Shown: one piece after another, positions 36,846 to 46,002 of the stretch | Layout: the number at the start of each line of letters is the position of its first letter | Numbering within the stretch: the first letter of the stretch is position 1 | Assembly: GCF_001879715.1 (NCBI RefSeq) | Contig: NZ_MNBW01000017.1 | Coordinates: 1-64,000, forward strand | Reading direction: 5' to 3' | Length of the DNA: 64,000 nt | DNA from: Nioella nitratireducens | GTDB taxonomy: Bacteria; Pseudomonadota; Alphaproteobacteria; Rhodobacterales; Rhodobacteraceae | Made by a program: the position numbers and the translations under genes | The notes under the pieces: model-generated | The model's database searches: none | The model's input: only the letters and a program-made list of their open reading frames with translations | Told to the model about the DNA's origin: nothing

Positions 36846-38026
36846 GCGGTCTGCTCCTGTCGCTGTTTGGCCAATTCACTGGCTCTGGTTCTTGCCAGAT
36901 GGTCGGTTTGCAGCACTGTCTCAAGACTGTCTATGGCATCGGTAAGGCGAATTTCGCGCGATAGGGCGTCGAGCGTGGCGTCAACCAGCCCGGCCATATC
37001 GGTAAAGCGGATTGTCCCGGCAAGGAATTCGTCAAGCGCGACCTCTTTCGCGGCATTGAACACGGCCCCGGCGCGGCCCCGTGTCGCCATCACGTCGCGC
37101 GCCAGCCGCAGCGCCGGAAACCGAACTTCATCAGGCGCGCGGAACTCCAGCGTGGCGATGCGGGCAAGGTCGATGCGCTCGACCGGCAGGTGGCGGCGCT
37201 CGGGCCAGTGCAGGGCATAGCCGATGGCGTGGCGCATGTCGGGCGCGCCCAGATGGGCGATCAGCGCACCGTCGCTGAACCCCACCAGCGCATGGACGAT
37301 GCTTTGCGGGTGGATCACCGCCTCAATCTTGTCGGGCGCAATGCCAAAGAATTCGCGGGTCTCGATCAATTCCAGCGCCTTGTTGAACATCGAGGCGGAA
37401 TCGATGGTGATCCGCTGCCCCATGTCCCAGTTCGGATGCGCGCAGGCATCGGTCACGGTCGCTTCGGCCAGTTTCTCCAGCGGCCAATCGCGCAGCGCAC
37501 CGCCCGAAGCGGTGATGATCACGCGCTCGACCGCGCTCATGTCTTCGCCGACAAGCCCTTGGAAAACGGCGGAATGTTCGCTGTCCACCGGCAGAATGCA
37601 CGCGCCGTGGGCCTGTGCCTCTGCCATCAGCAGAGGTCCGGCAGTGACAAGGCTTTCCTTGTTGGCCAGTGCCAGCGTGCGCCCGTGGCGCAACGCGTGA
37701 AAGCCCGGAGCCAGCCCCGCCGCGCCGACGATGGCCGACATTGTCCAGTCGGCGGGCCGGTCAGCGGCCTCGATCAGCGCCTGGTCCCCCGCCGCCACCG
37801 CAACGCCCGAACCGGCAAGCGCCGCGCGCAGGTCGTCCAGCCGGTCATCGAAACAGGTCACGGCAACCTCGGCCCCGAATTCGCGCGCATCGCGGGCCAG
37901 TTGATCGACATTGGCCCCGCCCGTCAGGGCCACCACGCGATAGGCCGCGCGGTCACGCCGGATCAGGTCGAGCGTGTTCTGCCCGATCGACCCCGTCGCC
38001 CCGAAAATGCTGACACTCCGCGTCAC
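36842..38026 (-). CDS. dxr: 1-deoxy-D-xylulose 5-phosphate reductoisomerase
   Basis: The 394-aa enzyme of the MEP isoprenoid pathway turns DXP into MEP with NADPH. SIFGATGSIGQNTLDL (6-21) is the NADPH loop. VDSEHSAVFQ and ASGGALRD are active-site parts, and the glutamate in HPNWDMGQRITIDSASMFNK marks metal binding. The GTG start at 38026 overlaps the cdsA stop (GTGA). It supplies precursors to uppS upstream in the same operon. Confidence 0.95.
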   Translation of the reverse strand: MTRSVSIFGATGSIGQNTLDLIRRDRAAYRVVALTGGANVDQLARDAREFGAEVAVTCFDDRLDDLRAALAGSGVAVAAGDQALIEAADRPADWTMSAIVGAAGLAPGFHALRHGRTLALANKESLVTAGPLLMAEAQAHGACILPVDSEHSAVFQGLVGEDMSAVERVIITASGGALRDWPLEKLAEATVTDACAHPNWDMGQRITIDSASMFNKALELIETREFFGIAPDKIEAVIHPQSIVHALVGFSDGALIAHLGAPDMRHAIGYALHWPERRHLPVERIDLARIATLEFRAPDEVRFPALRLARDVMATRGRAGAVFNAAKEVALDEFLAGTIRFTDMAGLVDATLDALSREIRLTDAIDSLETVLQTDHLARTRASELAKQRQEQTA

Positions 38027-38841
38027 GCGAATACTCCGACACATGCCATTACGATGGTGCCAAGCGCAGCGGCCCCCGCCATCGCGTCGAACCGGTCCAG
38101 CACACCGCCATGACCGGGAATGAGGGCCGAGGAATCCTTGACCCCGACCCGCCGCTTGATCGCGCTTTCCGCGATATCGCCCATCTGGGCGGCCAAGGCC
38201 AGCAACGGCGCCACCAGCAGGACCATCAGCGGCTCCCACCCCAACAAAGCATAGGCCACAGCCGCCCCGGCGATCCAGCCCGCGACAGTGCCCGACCATG
38301 TCTTCTTGGGGCTGATGCGGGGCCAGAATTTCGGCCCGCCCAGCAATCGCCCCGCGAAATAGCCGGCGATGTCACTGGCGACAACGACGCCGACCAGAAA
38401 CAGCACGAAAATCAGGCCATGCATGACACGCAGGTAGAACATTCCCGAAACGGCAAACAGAAACAGAGCCCCGTAGGCGACGAACACCCAGCGTTGATTT
38501 TCAGGCACGGACTGAACCCCGCCCCACAGCCCAAGGCCAATCAGCGGTACGATCCACGGTGTCAGGTAAATCCCGTCGTAAAAGCCTTCGCCCAGCATGA
38601 ACGCGAGGATCTGCGCCACGCAGACACACAAAACCGCGCCGGCCGCAAGACCGCCCGCCATGCGCGGGGTCTGCCCGCCCAGCATTCGGTGCAATTCCCA
38701 AATCCCGAGGCCCGCCAGCACGATCAACCCGGCCATCAAGGCAAAGCCGCCGACGTAGAGCAGGCCAAAGCCCGCAACGGCAAGCAGCACGCCCCAGATC
38801 AGGCGCGGCCCCAGATCGCCCCATGTGCCGCCGCCACTCAT
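38023..38841 (-). CDS. cdsA: Phosphatidate cytidylyltransferase
   Basis: The 272-aa integral membrane enzyme makes CDP-diacylglycerol for phospholipid synthesis. It has about seven membrane helices, and the family signature is near the C-terminus (KDSSALIPGHGGVLDRFDAM). The ATG overlaps the uppS stop (ATGA), and its own stop overlaps dxr. Confidence 0.93.
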   Translation of the reverse strand: MSGGGTWGDLGPRLIWGVLLAVAGFGLLYVGGFALMAGLIVLAGLGIWELHRMLGGQTPRMAGGLAAGAVLCVCVAQILAFMLGEGFYDGIYLTPWIVPLIGLGLWGGVQSVPENQRWVFVAYGALFLFAVSGMFYLRVMHGLIFVLFLVGVVVASDIAGYFAGRLLGGPKFWPRISPKKTWSGTVAGWIAGAAVAYALLGWEPLMVLLVAPLLALAAQMGDIAESAIKRRVGVKDSSALIPGHGGVLDRFDAMAGAAALGTIVMACVGVFA

Positions 38842-39560
38842 GCCTTGACGGCACCGAACCGGCGATCACGCTGGCCGAAGCGGGACAAGACCTTGCGGAA
38901 CTCTTCTTCGGTGAAATCAGGCCAGAGCGTGTCGATGAATTCATACTCGGCATAGGCCGATTGCCAGAGCAGGAAGTTGGAAATCCGCGCCTCTCCGCTG
39001 GTGCGGATCACCAGATCCGGGTCCGGCAAATAGCAGGTATCAAGGTAACGCGGCAGCGTTTCATCGTCGATGTCGGCGGGCCGCAACTTGCCCGTCGCCA
39101 CATCCTGCGCCAACCGCTTGGTCGCACGGGCCACCTCGTCGCGGCTGCCATAGTTCAGCGCGATGGTCAGGTTGACGCCGGTATTTTCGGCGGTCAGCAG
39201 TTCGAGATTGTCCATCAGGTCTTGCAGCCGTGGCTCCAGCCGCACCCGGTCGCCGATGAAGCGAACCCGGACGTTCTTGAGGTGCAGTTCCTGCGCCTTG
39301 GCCGAGATGAAACGTTTGAACAGCCGCATCAGACCCGCCACTTCGGTTTGGGTCCGTTTCCAGTTCTCCGTCGAAAAGGCAAAGATCGTCAGGTATTTGA
39401 CACCGAGCGGCGTGCAGGCCTCGACGATTTCCTCGACCCGGCGGGCACCGGCGTGGTGCCCGACCAGACGGGGCCGCCCCCGAAGCTTGGCCCATCTGCC
39501 ATTCCCGTCCATGATGATCGCCACATGGCGCGGGGTGCTGGGTTGGTCCTTCGGGGCCAT
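38838..39560 (-). CDS. uppS: Isoprenyl (undecaprenyl) diphosphate synthase
   Basis: The 240-aa cis-prenyltransferase makes the lipid carrier for peptidoglycan and O-antigen. HVAIIMDGNGRWA (12-24) holds the catalytic aspartate D18, and PDLVIRTSGEARISNFLLWQ is the conserved substrate region. ATG at 39560 was preferred over a GTG at 39572. Confidence 0.95.
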   Translation of the reverse strand: MAPKDQPSTPRHVAIIMDGNGRWAKLRGRPRLVGHHAGARRVEEIVEACTPLGVKYLTIFAFSTENWKRTQTEVAGLMRLFKRFISAKAQELHLKNVRVRFIGDRVRLEPRLQDLMDNLELLTAENTGVNLTIALNYGSRDEVARATKRLAQDVATGKLRPADIDDETLPRYLDTCYLPDPDLVIRTSGEARISNFLLWQSAYAEYEFIDTLWPDFTEEEFRKVLSRFGQRDRRFGAVKA

Positions 39561-39590
39561 GAGCGCTCCCACTATCGAGCCACGCAGGTC

Positions 39591-40157
39591 TCAGACCTGC
39601 ATGATCTCTTCCTGTTTCGTGGACAGCGAGTCATCGACCTTGCCGATATGGGTGTCGGTCAGGTCTTGCACCTCGGATTCCCACAGCTTCTGGTCGTCTT
39701 CCGACATGCCCGCCGCCTTGGCCTTCTTGATCTGGTCCATGCCGTCCCGGCGCACGTTGCGAATGGCGACGCGGGCGTGTTCGGCATAATGCGCGGCGAC
39801 CTTGGTCAGTTCCTTGCGGCGTTCCTCGTTCAACTCGGGGATCGGCAGCATGATGATGGTGCCGTTAAGCTGCGGGTTGATGCCGAGGCCGCTTTCGCGG
39901 ATTGCCTTTTCGACCTTGCCGACAAGGCCCTTGTCCCACACGTTGATGGTGACCATGCGCGGCTCAGGCACGTTCACGGTGCCCACCTGGTTGATCGGTG
40001 TCATCTGGCCATAGGCCTCGACCTGCACCGGTTCCAGCATGGAGGCCGATGCGCGGCCCGTGCGCAACGAGGCGAATTCCGTCCTCAGCGACGCCAGCGC
40101 GCCCTCCATCCGGCGTTGCAGATCGTCCAGATCAATCTCGATATCGTCCTCGGCCAT
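39591..40157 (-). CDS. frr: Ribosome recycling factor
   Basis: The 188-aa protein matches the family in length and sequence: [20 protein letters not shown] near residue 31 and [12 protein letters not shown] in the long helix. It splits ribosomes after termination with EF-G. It is part of the pyrH-frr-uppS series on the same strand. Confidence 0.96.
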   Translation of the reverse strand: MAEDDIEIDLDDLQRRMEGALASLRTEFASLRTGRASASMLEPVQVEAYGQMTPINQVGTVNVPEPRMVTINVWDKGLVGKVEKAIRESGLGINPQLNGTIIMLPIPELNEERRKELTKVAAHYAEHARVAIRNVRRDGMDQIKKAKAAGMSEDDQKLWESEVQDLTDTHIGKVDDSLSTKQEEIMQV

Positions 40158-40208
40158 GCCCGTTACACTCCGTCAGGTCTTGCTGGTTTGCATGTGTGTC
40201 TAGCGCGT

Positions 40209-40937
40209 TCATTGCACCTTTGTATAGGTGCCTTCCCCGGCCAGAATGCCTTTGAACCCACCCGGCTCGTCGAGGCTGAAGACGATGATCGGCATATCGT
40301 TCTCTCGCGCAAGGGCGATGGCCGACGCATCCATGACGCCAAGATGCTGTGCCAGCACGTCGTCATAAGAGACTGTGTCATAGCGCACCGCGTCGTCGTA
40401 TTTCACCGGGTCCTTGTCGTAGACACCGTCGACCTTGGTGCCCTTGAAGATCGCTTCGCAGTTCATCTCGTTGGCACGCAAGGTGGCGGCGGTATCGGTG
40501 GTGAAGTAGGGGTTGCCGGTGCCGGCGGCGAAGATCACGACGCGCTTTTTCTCAAGGTGGCGCACGGCGCGGCGGCGAATGTAGGGCTCGCAGACCTGAT
40601 CCATCGGGATGGCGCTGATCACGCGGGTGTGGATGCCCAGCTTTTCCAGCGCGCCCTGCATGGCGAGCGCATTCATCACCGTGGCCAGCATCCCCATGTA
40701 ATCGGCCGTGGCCCGTTCCATCCCCTGCGCCGAGCCTTGCAGCCCACGGAAGATGTTGCCGCCGCCGATCACCATGCAGATCTCGACCCCCATGTCATGA
40801 ACGGTCCTCACCTCTTGCGCGATCCGTTCCACGGTTGGTGGGTTCAGGCCGTAGCCCGCATCTCCCATCAGCGCCTCGCCGGAAATCTTGAGCATGACGC
40901 GGGAATAAGTCGGGGCGGGGGCGGTGTCGTCGGCCAT
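40209..40937 (-). CDS. pyrH: UMP kinase
   Basis: The 242-aa amino-acid-kinase-fold protein phosphorylates [15 protein letters not shown] (14-25) and [13 protein letters not shown] bind ATP and UMP, and [21 protein letters not shown] ends the protein. It heads the minus-strand cluster that runs to lpxB; the divergent miaA begins 137 bases to the right, so both promoters lie in 40938-41074. Confidence 0.95.
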   Translation of the reverse strand: MADDTAPAPTYSRVMLKISGEALMGDAGYGLNPPTVERIAQEVRTVHDMGVEICMVIGGGNIFRGLQGSAQGMERATADYMGMLATVMNALAMQGALEKLGIHTRVISAIPMDQVCEPYIRRRAVRHLEKKRVVIFAAGTGNPYFTTDTAATLRANEMNCEAIFKGTKVDGVYDKDPVKYDDAVRYDTVSYDDVLAQHLGVMDASAIALARENDMPIIVFSLDEPGGFKGILAGEGTYTKVQ

Positions 40938-41074
40938 TGGGAATCCTTGAGCTCTTGATATTGGCGGGGGCTTTTGCGGCCCGGCGCAACATGGCCTAAA
41001 TAGCCCACAGGTTCAACGGCCAATCCCGCACCAGAGGGATCGGGTCCAACACATCTTGACCGGGCGGTAAGCCA

Positions 41075-41947
41075 TTGTTCGACATAGACTCCCTATCTTC
41101 AGACCTGCCGATTCTGATCGTCGGCCCGACGGCATCGGGCAAAACCGCTTTGGCCATCGAGATCGCCACGCGCCACGGCGGCCGGATCGTCAACGCCGAC
41201 GCGCTGCAAGTCTATGACGGCTGGCGGGTTCTGACCGCCCGCCCGTCGCCCGAAGAGGAGGCCGCCGCGCCCCATGCGCTGTTTGGCCATGTGCCCTTTG
41301 ATGCCGACTATTCCACCGGCCATTGGCTGCGCGATGTGCGGCCGCTGCTGGCGGACGGCCCCCGCCCGATCGTCGTCGGTGGCACCGGACTCTATTTCGC
41401 CGCCCTGACGGAAGGGCTGGCCGAGATCCCGCCCACCCCGCCAGAGGTGCGCGCCGAAGCCGATGCGATGGACCCCGCCGAGATGTTGGCGATCCTGGAC
41501 ACAGAAGACACCGCGATTGCCGCGCGGATCGACCGGCAGAACCCGATGCGCATCCAGCGCGCGTGGGAGGTGCTGCGCGCCACAGGTCGGCCGCTATCGG
41601 CATGGCAGGCGGACACCCCGGCGCCCACCCTGCCCCTGTCGGCCTGCCAACCGCTCCTGCTTGACGCCGACCGTGACTGGCTGGCCGAGCGCATCGCCCG
41701 CCGCTTTGACCTGATGCTGGAGGGTGGCGCGCTTGACGAAGCGCGCGCCCTCGCACCCCATTGGTCCCGCGCCAAGGGCGCGACCAAGGCCATCGGCGGG
41801 CCGGACCTGATCGCCGTGGTGCAGGGCAGGATGGCCCTCGACGCTGCGCGCGAAGCCGCCATCATCGCCACGCGCCAATACGCCAAACGTCAGCGCACAT
41901 GGTTCCGCGCCAGGATGAAAGCATGGCAGCCGATCCCCTTGCCCTGA
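41075..41947 (+). CDS. miaA: tRNA dimethylallyltransferase
   Basis: The 290-aa enzyme puts an isopentenyl group on A37 of UNN-reading tRNAs. The P-loop is GPTASGKT at residues 17-24; [17 protein letters not shown] and [10 protein letters not shown] follow. No in-frame ATG lies at the family start, so TTG at 41075 is the most likely initiator; the usual short leader before the P-loop agrees. Confidence 0.92.
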   Translation: MFDIDSLSSDLPILIVGPTASGKTALAIEIATRHGGRIVNADALQVYDGWRVLTARPSPEEEAAAPHALFGHVPFDADYSTGHWLRDVRPLLADGPRPIVVGGTGLYFAALTEGLAEIPPTPPEVRAEADAMDPAEMLAILDTEDTAIAARIDRQNPMRIQRAWEVLRATGRPLSAWQADTPAPTLPLSACQPLLLDADRDWLAERIARRFDLMLEGGALDEARALAPHWSRAKGATKAIGGPDLIAVVQGRMALDAAREAAIIATRQYAKRQRTWFRARMKAWQPIPLP

Positions 41948-42002
41948 CCCGGTTTGCCCCTGACCAGACACCGGGTCAGGCACCGGGCGCGATACCCGGT
42001 GT
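41943..42002 (+). promoter_or_regulatory. Two mutually exclusive hairpins after miaA
   Basis: CCTGACCCGG (41943-41952) pairs perfectly with CCGGGTCAGG (41971-41980). ACACCGGGT (41968-41976) pairs perfectly with ACCCGGTGT (41994-42002). The bases 41971-41976 are shared, so only one stem can form at a time. This lies between the miaA stop and the AraC-type gene. It may be a compound terminator or an attenuator; no T-run follows. Confidence 0.4.
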
Positions 42003-42070
42003 GGATTCCCCCCGCGTGATGGCAAAGCCCTGTCTTCCCACGCCGCCCGCCAGCCACTATCGTCGCCCTC

Positions 42071-42877
42071 ATGTCCGAGTCCTACACCGTCACATCGCTG
42101 GCCAAACTGCGCAGCATCGCCGCCTGGCGCCACGCGACATTGCATTCGCTGCCGCGGCCACAGCTTTTCTGGTTCACCCGTGGCCAAGGACGGTTTTCCA
42201 TCGGGGCGGTCACCCGCGGTTACGGCCCCCATACAGCCATCTACGTGCCCTCTCGCACGCTGTTGTCCTACGAATTGTCGCCGCAGGCGCAGGGCATCCT
42301 GCTGACGCTTCCGCTGGACCCGACCCTCGACCTGCCGCTGGTGCCGTTTCACATCCGGGTCAGCCATGTCGAGGCACAATCGGTCTTCTCGGCCTATGTC
42401 GACATGATCGAGCGCGAACTGGCCGCGCGGGCCCCTGCACGCGACCAGGCCCTGCGCGCCCATGGGCTGCTGGTCTCGGTCTGGATCGCGCGACAACTCG
42501 CGCAGCAGGATGGCACGATCCTGCGCGACCGGACCCATGTTCTGGCCGAAAAATACGCCCGCCTCGTGGAAGCTGATTATGCCTCGGGCGCGGGGGTGGC
42601 GGATTATGCCGGCCGGCTGGGGGTCACGGCGACGCATCTGTCGCGTATCTGCCGCGACGCCTCGGGGCGTCCGGCGCTTGCCATCTTGCAGGAACGCATC
42701 CTGCACGAGGCCTGTCGCCTGCTGGTCGATACCGACATGTCCGCCCGCGACATCGCGGCGGCGCTCGGCTTCTCTTCCCCGGCCTATTTCACACGCGCCT
42801 TTTCGAAAATGGCCGGGCGCACCCCGTCTGAATTCCGAAAATTACCGCCGCTGCGGCAGAGTCTGACCAGCCAATAG
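42071..42877 (+). CDS. AraC-family transcriptional regulator
   Basis: The 268-aa protein has a cupin-like N-terminal sensing part (residues 25-95) and two helix-turn-helix motifs at the C-terminus (about 165-260), with GVADYAGRLGVTATHLSRIC and the signature IAAALGFSSPAYFTRAFSKM. It lies just upstream of the ABC transporter operon on the same strand and probably controls it through the direct repeats at 42930-42960. The inducer is unknown. Confidence 0.88.
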   Translation: MSESYTVTSLAKLRSIAAWRHATLHSLPRPQLFWFTRGQGRFSIGAVTRGYGPHTAIYVPSRTLLSYELSPQAQGILLTLPLDPTLDLPLVPFHIRVSHVEAQSVFSAYVDMIERELAARAPARDQALRAHGLLVSVWIARQLAQQDGTILRDRTHVLAEKYARLVEADYASGAGVADYAGRLGVTATHLSRICRDASGRPALAILQERILHEACRLLVDTDMSARDIAAALGFSSPAYFTRAFSKMAGRTPSEFRKLPPLRQSLTSQ

Positions 42878-42929
42878 CCGCCCGCCATCGTGTTGACGCC
42901 ACGTTCACGACAAAGCCGAATCACAAGGC

Positions 42930-42960
42930 CATGTCGCTTTTGGGCAATCAACATGTCGCT
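42930..42960 (+). promoter_or_regulatory. Direct repeat CATGTCGCT, period 22, probable AraC-type binding site
   Basis: CATGTCGCT occurs at 42930-42938 and again at 42952-42960, on the same face two helical turns apart. That is the arrangement bound by AraC-family proteins. A possible -35 box TTGACG begins at 42990, and the binding-protein gene starts at 43120. Confidence 0.5.
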
Positions 42961-43119
42961 ATCTGACAAAAAAACCCTTCCCCGCACCATTGACGCAACG
43001 CCGGGTTTGGTGCCGTAATGCGACGGAACGGTGTGGGGATGTCACCGGTCGCCCCTTGGGACATTACCACCGCGCTCCCCACCCGCGAAAAACGATAAAT
43101 GTGTCACAGGGAGACTAGA

Positions 43120-44760
43120 ATGACGCAATCCACCAAAACCTTCCTCACCACGCATCCCGCAGCGGAGATGTATGCAGAGGAATACAAACAAGGCCAGCTG
43201 AGCCGCCGCGAGTTCATGACCCGTGCGACCGCTCTCGGCGTCGGTGCCGCTGCTGCCTATTCGATGATCGGTATCACCCCGGCACAGGCCGACAGCCACA
43301 TGGCCACCCCCGCCATGGGTGGCACGCTGCGCATCCAGCAACGTATTCTCGCCGGCAAGGACCCGCGCTCCTATGACTGGTCGGAGCTGGGCAACATGAC
43401 CCGCGGCATCACCGAGTATCTCGTCGAATACAACCGCGACGGTTCGTTCTCGGGCCAGCTGCTGGAAAGCTGGGAAGCCAACGCCGACGCCACGGAATAC
43501 ACCCTGCACCTGCGTCAGGGCGTCAAGTGGAACAACGGCGATGACTTCACCGCCGAGGACGTGGCCGCGAACTTTACCGGCTGGTGCGACTCGACCGTGG
43601 AAGGCAACTCGATGGCCACCCGCATGGGCGACCTCGTCGATCCCGACACCGGTCTGGCCCGCGAAGGGGCCATCGAGGTCGTCGACGATCACACCGTGCG
43701 CCTGAACCTGCCCACGGCCGACATCACCATCATCGCCGGCATCGCGGACTATCCGTCGGCTGTGCAACACCGCGACTATATCGGCCAGGATCCGGTTCAG
43801 CACGGTGTCGGTACCGGCGCCTATCGCATCGTGAATCACGAAGTGGGCGTGACCGCCACGCTGGAGCGCAACTCCGACCACGACTACTGGGGCAATGCCT
43901 ATCTCGACCGTGTGGAATTCGTTGACCTCGGCACCGATCCGGCCGCTTGGGTCGCAGGCGCGGAAGCCGGCGAATTCGACATGACCTACGAGACCACCGG
44001 TGATTTCATCGACATCTTCACCGCCATCGGCTGGGAAACCTCGGAAACCACCACCGCGGCGACGCTGGTCATTCGTATGAACCAGAACAACCCGCCCTAT
44101 GACGACGCCCGCGTGCGCCGGGCCGTCAACATGGCGGTGGACCGCTCGGTCGTTCTGGAACTGGGCTATGCCGGCCGCGGCACCGTGGCCGAGCACCACC
44201 ATGTGTGCCCGATCCACCCGGAATACGCAGAACGTCCGCCGGTTGTCGAAGACAAGGCCGCCGCGCTCGCGCTGCTGGAAGAATCCGGCAACGCCGATCA
44301 CGTGTTCGAAATCGTGTCGCTTGACGCGGGCTTCGAGCGGGACTCGACCGATGCACTGGCTGCGCAGCTTCGTGATGCCGGCTTCAACGTCGAACGCCGC
44401 GTGATCCCGGGCTCGACCTTCTGGAACGACTGGGTGAACTATCCGTTCTCGTCGACCACCTGGAACCACCGCGAACTGGGTGTCATGGTGCTGAACCTGG
44501 CCTACAAGTCGGGGGTTCCGTGGAACGAGACCGGCTATGCCAACCCCGAGTATGACGCGCTGCTGTCGCAGGCCAACGGCATCCAGGACGCCGATGAACG
44601 CCGGGTGGTGATGGAGCAGATCGAACAGATCATGCAAGACGACGCAGTGGTCAACCAGTCTTACTGGCGCTCGCTCTACCGCAACCACGTGTCCGGCCTC
44701 GTGAATGCGGGGATGCATCCCAAGTTCGAGATCAACATCCACCATCTCGGTTGGGCCTGA
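43120..44760 (+). CDS. Peptide-type ABC transporter substrate-binding protein (SBP family 5), Tat signal
   Basis: The 546-aa protein has SRREFM at residues 28-33 followed by a hydrophobic stretch and cleavage near AQA-DS (57/58), so export by the Tat route is likely. The 27 residues before the twin arginine make the signal unusually long. The body is of the DppA/OppA type ([40 protein letters not shown]). The start at 43120 follows ACAGGGAGA. The ligand may be a peptide, sugar or other compound; family membership does not decide it. Confidence 0.88.
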   Translation: MTQSTKTFLTTHPAAEMYAEEYKQGQLSRREFMTRATALGVGAAAAYSMIGITPAQADSHMATPAMGGTLRIQQRILAGKDPRSYDWSELGNMTRGITEYLVEYNRDGSFSGQLLESWEANADATEYTLHLRQGVKWNNGDDFTAEDVAANFTGWCDSTVEGNSMATRMGDLVDPDTGLAREGAIEVVDDHTVRLNLPTADITIIAGIADYPSAVQHRDYIGQDPVQHGVGTGAYRIVNHEVGVTATLERNSDHDYWGNAYLDRVEFVDLGTDPAAWVAGAEAGEFDMTYETTGDFIDIFTAIGWETSETTTAATLVIRMNQNNPPYDDARVRRAVNMAVDRSVVLELGYAGRGTVAEHHHVCPIHPEYAERPPVVEDKAAALALLEESGNADHVFEIVSLDAGFERDSTDALAAQLRDAGFNVERRVIPGSTFWNDWVNYPFSSTTWNHRELGVMVLNLAYKSGVPWNETGYANPEYDALLSQANGIQDADERRVVMEQIEQIMQDDAVVNQSYWRSLYRNHVSGLVNAGMHPKFEINIHHLGWA

Positions 44761-44772
44761 TCTTGAAAAAGG

Positions 44773-44802
44773 GGGCGGCGCTGCAAAGGCGCCGCCCTTT
44801 TT
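44773..44802 (+). terminator. Intrinsic terminator after the binding-protein gene
   Basis: GGGCGGCGC and GCGCCGCCC form perfect 9-bp arms around a 7-base loop, followed by TTTTT. It lies 13 bases after the stop codon, before the permease genes. Partial read-through here would give more binding protein than membrane components, as is common in such operons. Confidence 0.85.
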
Positions 44803-44903
44803 GCCCCTAGCGACATGATCGGCCAAAGGCCGACTGTCCCCCCAACGGTTCATCAAAGAAACCGGCCAAACCGCCACAGGCGGCACCAGCGACAGGGATA
44901 CAC

Positions 44904-45989
44904 ATGGGACTCTTCATATTACGACGCATCGGAGTGATGCTTTTGACCGCGTTCTGCCTCACGCTCGTGGTTTTCTTCCTCACCAACCTCGCTCCCAACC
45001 TCGAAAAGCTCGCCAAGACCCAAGGCAATGCGCGGATGACCGATGCGGAAGTCACGCAGTGGCTGGAAAACCGGGGCTACACGCGACCGCTTCTGGTGCG
45101 CTACGGCGAATGGCTGGGTGTTGTGCCGGGCTGGACCCGGACCGATGCTGCCGACACTGTCACCGGACGCTGCATTGATCCGGGAATGTCCGCCGAGGAG
45201 GCCCCCACGTTCTGTGGCGTCCTTCAGGGGGATCTGGGCTTTTCCACCGTATCCGACGACGACGTGTCGAACGTTCTGGGCGGGCGCTTGGCGCTGACCG
45301 GGTGGCTGATGCTGATTTCCTTCGCGGTCATGGTGCCCTCGGCGCTGGTCATCGGCGTGCTGGCCGGGATGAGAGAGGGCAGTCGTCTCGACCGGACCCT
45401 GTCGACCATCTCGATCACCTCGACGGCGACGCCGGAATATGTATCGGGGGTGATCTTCATCATCATCTTCGCGTCCTCAACGGCGGGGCTGTCGCCATGG
45501 CTGGCCGAAAACGGCTGGATCGAGGGGCGCACGCTGTTCCTCGGGTCGGCCCGCTCGGCGATGGAGGACATCACCATCTGGAACTTCACTCTGCCGGTCA
45601 TGACCATTGCCCTCTACGGCATGGGGTATATCGCCCGGATGACCCGCGCCTCGATGGCCGAGGTCATGACGGCGCAGTATATTCGCACCGCGCGCCTCAA
45701 GGGGGTGAAATTCCGCAACATCGTTCTCAAGCATGCCCTTCGAAATGCGCTGATCGCGCCCTTTACCGTCATCATGCTGCAAATCCCGTGGCTGCTGACC
45801 GGGGTGGTGATCACCGAGACGCTCTTCAATTACAACGGCTTCGGCTGGACGCTGGTGCAGGCCGCCTCGAACAACGATATCGAGATGCTTCTGTCCTGTT
45901 CCGTCGTTGCCGTCATCGTGGTTCTGCTGACGCAGCTGATTTCGGATATCGGCTATGTCTACCTGAACCCGCGCATTCGTATTTCGTAA
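44904..45989 (+). CDS. ABC transporter permease, DppB type
   Basis: The 361-aa protein starts LFILRRIGVMLLTAFCLTLV, the usual first helix of DppB-like permeases. It has a large periplasmic insert (about 30-115) and then five helices. The EAA loop, which contacts the ATPase, reads YIRTARLKGVKFRNIVLKHALRNAL. It forms the channel with the following permease. Confidence 0.88.
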   Translation: MGLFILRRIGVMLLTAFCLTLVVFFLTNLAPNLEKLAKTQGNARMTDAEVTQWLENRGYTRPLLVRYGEWLGVVPGWTRTDAADTVTGRCIDPGMSAEEAPTFCGVLQGDLGFSTVSDDDVSNVLGGRLALTGWLMLISFAVMVPSALVIGVLAGMREGSRLDRTLSTISITSTATPEYVSGVIFIIIFASSTAGLSPWLAENGWIEGRTLFLGSARSAMEDITIWNFTLPVMTIALYGMGYIARMTRASMAEVMTAQYIRTARLKGVKFRNIVLKHALRNALIAPFTVIMLQIPWLLTGVVITETLFNYNGFGWTLVQAASNNDIEMLLSCSVVAVIVVLLTQLISDIGYVYLNPRIRIS

Positions 45990-46002
45990 GGGAGGACAAG
46001 AG

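Noticed and set aside
38027-38299. Upstream extension of dxr into cdsA
   Set aside because: Shadow of cdsA in another frame; the Rossmann motif begins right after the GTG at 38026.
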